From Zeugodacus cucurbitae (taxonomy: Eukaryota; Arthropoda; Insecta; Diptera; Tephritidae): a stretch of 64,000 bases of DNA. Location: the NCBI RefSeq assembly GCF_028554725.1, contig NC_071668.1, positions 5,167,001 to 5,231,000 of the forward strand, in the 5' to 3' direction. Positions 59,265-64,000 of this stretch are shown here, piece by piece; the first letter of the stretch is position 1; each line of letters begins with the position of its first letter. A program made the translations under genes and the position numbers. A model generated the notes under the pieces. That model did not search any database. It was not told where the DNA came from and worked only from the letters and a program-made list of their open reading frames with translations.

Positions 59265-60990
59265 TGTGTATAGAGTATACTAGATGCATTGTCGAGCTTC
59301 TCTTATTATTTCTGTACATTTTATTTATTTATTTTATATTGTAGAATACGATTTTCAATAGCAGAAAAGCACCCTGAGGTTTCTCATTCTATGCAATAGG
59401 GCATCAACCTCGCCTAGACAACTCGTATCCATTTATATCCATATCCAGACAATCCATATTTCCAGACAACTTAACACTTTAATTCCTCACATAAGAGAAT
59501 AGAAAATTTCTTCTGCTATCAGAAGTCAAATGACACCCTAGCCAAATCACTTCTACAACTCCAAAAAAGTTCGAAACTCACATTTCCCAGCATGCCATCA
59601 ATACGTACTCGTATATGTAAGTAGATCAACGTAAAACGGGTATGTAAACTTAATTATGCAGATTTTGCAAACACAGCATGTCAAAGTTCAAGGTTGCGAC
59701 CATGAAATCGCTACAAGACACACACAAACTTGTTAAGAGTTTAACTCAATTTCTGTTCGACGGTCACCCATTAGACTATGAGTAAGTCTGAGTTGGCGTA
59801 GGCACAAGGCTGATTAAAGCAAATGAATGAATGGGTGAAGGAATGTAGCTAAGATAAAAGTAAAATGGCGTAATTTTACGCAACAAATGCGTCAAGGATA
59901 AGACTCCTTTAAAGAGGGAGTAGGTGTGATTGTATGCAAGGCAGGTGACCTTTAAGTGAAATTAAGGGTTCTTAATATATAAATTTGTGTAATTTTTATC
60001 TGATCTTTCGTGGGGTTTAACTTGGATGAAAATTTAGAGATAAAGCGAGCAATTACTAAAAATTAAATAAATAATCTTAATTTAAAAAAAAAAAAATAAA
60101 AAATAATTAAATAGATAAGAGATACATTTAAAATAACATTTTTAGGAACTGCCCTTAGCTTTGCAATTTTTTGTTTAATTTCATTTTCGTGTGTAAAAAT
60201 GTTATGAGAATTCTTATCTCAGCACTTACATTAGTGAAAATATAAGTATTCTAGATTTCTTCAACTGCTTCTTAGAAAGTCTAAATTTATTCCACTACCC
60301 CCGCTATTTAAGCAATTAAAGCCATGCATTTGCTTGCCTCTTATTATGTAGTTTACGCCATTGCCTGCTTGTAATTGACACTTCTTGTGTAATATTAGCT
60401 GTAATGTTAAGCATATACCCACAATATCTGTATGTAAATGTGCTTGATAAACATTTAACGGTAGAATGCTTAATTATAGGCAGCGCATGTGCGCCCATAC
60501 AAAGTCATACAGTTCGTATGTAGAACTCGCGTGTGTGTGGGAGCCACGTAGAGTTCTATTGAAAATTTGTTACGTATACGCCATGTACGGCACAGTCAGC
60601 TATAATGGTTTTTTGTTTTCGCTCTTTCTTTTTGAGCACACACGCATATTATTACATAATCTACTGGAATTGTGAGGAGCACGACAATTTGTGCGCGGAT
60701 GACAGATAATTAGGAACGGATTCAAAAGCGCACACACATACATAGAAAGCAGCAGCAGCTAAATAAATAAAAGTTGCACGTATATGTGCATTTTTTTGTG
60801 TGTGTACATATTGAGATCTATGCTTATGCATTGCGCTCGAATTCTCATTTTACCACAACTGCCTTTGAACACACAGTGATTTTTTCTGCTCATTTTCGCT
60901 CAGCAAACATTTTCATTCACGGTTATGTCTAAATATGCGGTTATATGTGGTTGAATAGGGTGGTTCTGAAGGTTTTCTTGTAATAATATA
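59265..60990. other. Intergenic spacer, no gene recognised
   Basis: AT-rich with CA/TG-rich patches near 60,730 and 60,790-60,805. I see no gene, RNA or further element. Confidence 0.6.
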
Positions 60991-61064
60991 TTAGGTTGGC
61001 AAATATCCTTCTGCTTGTTTGCTCGTTATTCAATGCTTTATTAAAAGTGTTATAGTGATCGGAT

Positions 61065-61749
61065 TTAGTTCAAATATGCGCCGTTTTGTTCGATAAACTG
61101 TTTCCATCTAGACGGCAACTTCGTAATACTCCCGCGTAGAAGCCACCTCCTTATTAGCGAAGAACTCGGACAGCCACTCTTCACAAGCCTATTTTGAGTT
61201 CAGCTTTACAACACCAAGGGAGTTCTCCATGTACAGGAACAGTTGCTAATCACTTGGCGCTATGTCCGGGCTATATGGTGGATGTAGTAAAATCTTCCAT
61301 CCGAGTTCCCGTAGCTTCTGACGAGTCATCAACGAAGTGTGTGGTCTGGTGTTGTCCCTAGACCCTTCCTGTTGGCCAATTCTGGAACGTTCTGGTCGAT
61401 CGTCTACTTCAAGCGGTCCAGTTGTTCGCAATAGATGGTAGAATTAAGCGTCTGGCCATATAGGAGCAGCTCATAGTGGATGATTCCCTTCCAATCCCAC
61501 CAAACACAAAGCAAAACCTTCCTGGCCGTCAATCCCGGCTTGGCCACTGTTTGGGACGATTAACCGGCCTTCGACCACGACCGCTCGTTTGATATTGTCG
61601 TATGTGATCCATTTTTCGTCGCCAGTCACCATCCTCTTCAAAAATGGGTCGAGTTCGTTCCGTTTCAGCAGCATATCGCAGGCGTTGATTCGGCCCTAAA
61701 GGTTTGTTTGCGTCAAATTATGTGACACCCAAACATCAAGCCTTTTTGT
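61065..61749 (-). pseudogene. Mariner transposase, C-terminal part (broken)
   Basis: Read in more than one frame it gives LDVWVSHNLTQTNL, ELDPFLKRMVTGDEKWITYD, NTRPHTSLMTRQKLRELGWK, LLHPPYSPDIAPSD and the terminal QNGAYLN, the ordered landmarks of mariner transposases. In-frame stops and frameshifts interrupt it. The N-terminal part continues at 63,646-63,953. Confidence 0.9.
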
Positions 61750-63645
61750 GTATATATATATATATATATATATTTGGCGTGGGAACTGCTTTAAGCGATT
61801 ATAGCCGAATCCACCAGAGCGCGCCACTCATACCTCCTTTTTGCTTTTTGGCGCCAACTGGAAACACCAAGTGAAGCCAGGTCATTTTGCACTTGGTCTT
61901 TCCACCGGAGTGGAGGTCGTCCTCTTCCGCGGCTTGCTCCAGCGGGTACTGCATCGAATACTTTCAGAGCTGGAGTGTTTTCTTCCATCCGTACAACATG
62001 ACCTAGCCAGCGTAGCCGCTGTCTTTTTATTCGCTGAACTATGTCAATGTCGTCGTATAAATCGTACAGCTCATCGTTCCATCGTCTGCGGTATTCGTCG
62101 TTGCCAATGTTTAGAGGACCATAAATCTTGCGCAAAACCTTTCTCTCGAAAACCCCAAGAGTCGTCTCATCGGATGTTGTCATTGTCCACGCTTCAGCGC
62201 CATACATCAGGACGGGAATAATGAGCGACTTATAGAGTTTGATTTTGGTTCGTCGAGAGAGGACTTTACTTTTCAATTGCCTACTCAGTCCAAAGTAGCA
62301 CCTGTTGGCAAGAGTGATTCTGCGTTGGATTTCAAGGCTGACATTGTTGGTGTTGTTAATGCTGGTTCCCAGATAAACGAAATTATCTACAACTTCAAAG
62401 TTATGACTGTCAACAGTGACGTGGGAGCCAAGACGCGAGTGCGCCGACTGTTTGTTTGATGACATGAGATATTTCGTCTTGTCCTCATTCACCACCAGAC
62501 CCATACGCTTCGCTTCTTTATCTAGTCTGGAAAACGCAGGACAAACGGCGCGGTTGTTGCTTCCGATGATATCAATATCATCGGCATACGCCAGGAGCTG
62601 TACACTCTTGTAGAAGATTGTACCCTCTCTATTTAGTTCTGCAGTTCGTATTATTTTTTCCAGCAATAGATTGAAGAAGTCGCACGATAGTGAGTCACCC
62701 TGTCTGAAGCCTCGTTTGGTATCGAACGGCTCGGAGAGGTCCTTCCCGATCCTGACGGAGCTTTTGATATTGCTCAACGTCAGCTTACATAGCCGTATTA
62801 GTTTTGCAGGGATACCAAATTCAGACATCGCGGCATAAAGGCAGCTCCTTTTCGTGCTATCGAAGGCAGCTTTAAAATCGATAAACAGATGGTGAGTATC
62901 GATTCTTCTCTCTCGGGTCTTTTCCAAGATTTGGCGCATTGTGAATATCTGGTCCATTGTAGATTTTCCAGCTCTAAAGCCACACTGATAAGGTCCAATC
63001 AGTTCGTTGACAGTGGGCTTTAGTCTTTCACACAATGCGCTTGACAAAACCTTATATGCGATATTGAGGAGACTTATACCACGGTTATTGGCGCAGATTG
63101 TGGGATCTCCCTTTTTGTGGATTGGACAGAGCACACTAAGATTCCAATCGTCAGGCATGCTTTCTTCCGACCCTATTATACAAAGAAGCTGATGCATGCA
63201 CCTTATCAGTTCTTCGCCGCCGTATTTGAATAGCTCGGCCGGTAATCCATCGGCCCCCGCCGCTTTGTTGTTCTTCAAGCGGGTAATTGCTATTCGAATT
63301 TCTTCATGGTCGGGTAATGGAACATCTGTTCCATCGTCATCGATTGGGGAATCGGGTTCGCCATCTCCTGGTGTTGTACTTTCGCTGCCATTGAGCAGGT
63401 CGGAGAAGTGTTCCCTCCATAATCCCAGTATGCTCTAGACATCCGTTACCAGACTACCTCCTCGGTCCCTACATGATAATGCTCCGGTCTTGAAACCTTC
63501 TGTAAATCGCCTCATCTTTTCATAACATTTTCGAGCATTACCCATGTCGGCCAGCTTTTCAAGCTTTTCATACTCACGCATTTCGGCCTCTTTCTTTTTA
63601 CGTCTGCAAATGCGTCTCGCTTCCCTCTTCAGTTCTCGATATTTA
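61750..63645 (-). mobile_element. 5'-truncated RTE-like non-LTR retrotransposon inside the mariner
   Basis: It lacks the endonuclease end and begins within the region before the reverse transcriptase, at the mariner junction near 63,645. Its 3' end is a (TA)n tail of about 22 bp (61,750-61,772), a microsatellite end common in RTE-like elements. Mariner sequence resumes on both sides, so the retrotransposon inserted after the mariner. A second fragment of the family lies at 44,415-44,905. Confidence 0.88.
61791..63645 (-). pseudogene. Reverse transcriptase ORF of the RTE-like element (one in-frame stop)
   Basis: The frame is open for 495 codons from 63,278 to a stop at 61,791-61,793, and continues upstream to the truncation point except for a single TAG at 63,435-63,437. 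Reverse-transcriptase landmarks in order: KNNKAAGADGLPAELFK, CPIHKKGDPTICANNRGISL, FRAGKSTMDQIF, HLFIDFKAAFDS, GFRQGDSLS and the catalytic YADDIDIIG. The C-terminal tail has RLRWLGHVVRM and RGRGRPPLRWKDQV. The tail suggests an RTE-type clade; the clade call is less sure than the RT call. Few mutations suggest fairly recent insertion. Confidence 0.9.
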
Positions 63646-63953
63646 TCCCAGCCTTCTGCAGATAGTTCAAAATGGTTTGGTGACTAACTCCCATCTCCTG
63701 GCAGATGCCGGTCTAACTCGATGTTTTCCATGTTTTGATCGGTATTCGTCGTCACAGGTCTTCCGCCGGCTGGCTTATCCATAGTTTCGTTTTCACCCAC
63801 TCTGAATCGTCGAAACCATTACTCCGCAGTTCGAAGTGATATAGTACCATCCCCCAAAACACCATTAGTCCCACGGAACGTTTCTCTAGCGGATTTGCCT
63901 TTAACGAAGGAAAACTTTAAAATAGCGGGAATTTCGGCGTTAGTGAACTCCAT
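63646..63953 (-). pseudogene. Mariner transposase, N-terminal part (broken)
   Basis: ATG at 63,951-63,953 opens MEFTNAEIPAILKFSFVKGK and reaches TAEWFRRF-type sequence with an in-frame stop. A frameshift leads to GICQEMGVSHQTILNYLQKA, the second helix-turn-helix, where the retrotransposon begins. Confidence 0.85.
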
Positions 63954-64000
63954 GTTTACACGTCTATAACTGTTGAACGCAATATCCAAACTAATCATTC

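Larger units (their letters stand above)
60991..64000 (-). mobile_element. Mariner element split by a retrotransposon (runs off the window)
   Basis: The 3' terminus is TTAGGTTGGCAAATATCC after a TA at 60,991, a mariner-type inverted repeat. The transposase on - starts at ATG 63,951-63,953 (MEFTNAEIPAILKF) and in its first part has the helix-turn-helix GVSHQTILNYLQKAG. It then breaks at the retrotransposon and resumes as LDVWVSHNLTQTNL, TGDEKWITYDN, YSPDIAPSD and KQFIEQNGAYLN with stop at 61,065-61,067. Catalytic Asp residues of the D,D34D type are visible in GDEKW and SPDIAPSD. Several stops and frameshifts show it is dead. The other inverted repeat should lie just beyond 64,000. Confidence 0.92.

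Noticed and set aside
61841..62221. 126-codon + strand open frame
   Set aside because: Antisense to the reverse transcriptase frame; a shadow.

Overview
This window is nuclear DNA from a higher dipteran. The best guess is a tephritid fruit fly (Bactrocera or a relative). That rests on intron style, AT-rich spacers, TATG/CA microsatellites, degenerate mariners, Helitrons and non-LTR elements, and three Drosophila-type genes; the genus is inferred, not shown.

Left third (1-29,454): the 3' part of the giant nesprin gene Msp300 on the + strand. Ten exons splice in a continuous frame (12,588 nt, 4,195 residues plus stop). They include a 7.65-kb exon with a long disordered insert and a 3.0-kb exon of spectrin repeats. 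The protein ends in a KASH domain with the terminal PPPT and a cysteine at -23. The introns are AT-rich and contain tandem repeats. One 0.93-kb array is built from eleven copies of the end of a mariner-like transposon.

Middle (32,976-36,080): two small genes lie tail to tail. Fam92 (CIBAR family, BAR-domain ciliary protein) is on + with six exons, and an RFX X-box-like site lies 110 bp upstream of its ATG. Hsbp1 (heat-shock-factor binding protein, 84 aa, two exons) is on -.

Right half (36,081-64,000): no confident host gene. It is intergenic sequence with transposon remains: a non-LTR RNase H-side fossil (37.9 kb), a mariner-like family with GTGTTC...TAACGGG ends (41.0, 43.8, 52.7 and 58.5 kb), a dispersed repeat with ~155-bp internal repeats (41.25-42.14 kb), two fragments of one RTE-like retrotransposon (44.4 and 61.75-63.65 kb), a deleted Helitron with intact ends (54,705-55,906), two related MITEs (56.2-56.9 kb), a nested insertion complex (58.48-59.26 kb), and a mariner with a retrotransposon inside its transposase (60,991 to the window end).

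The genes do not form an operon. Msp300 links nuclei to the cytoskeleton, Fam92 acts at the ciliary base, and Hsbp1 regulates HSF trimers.
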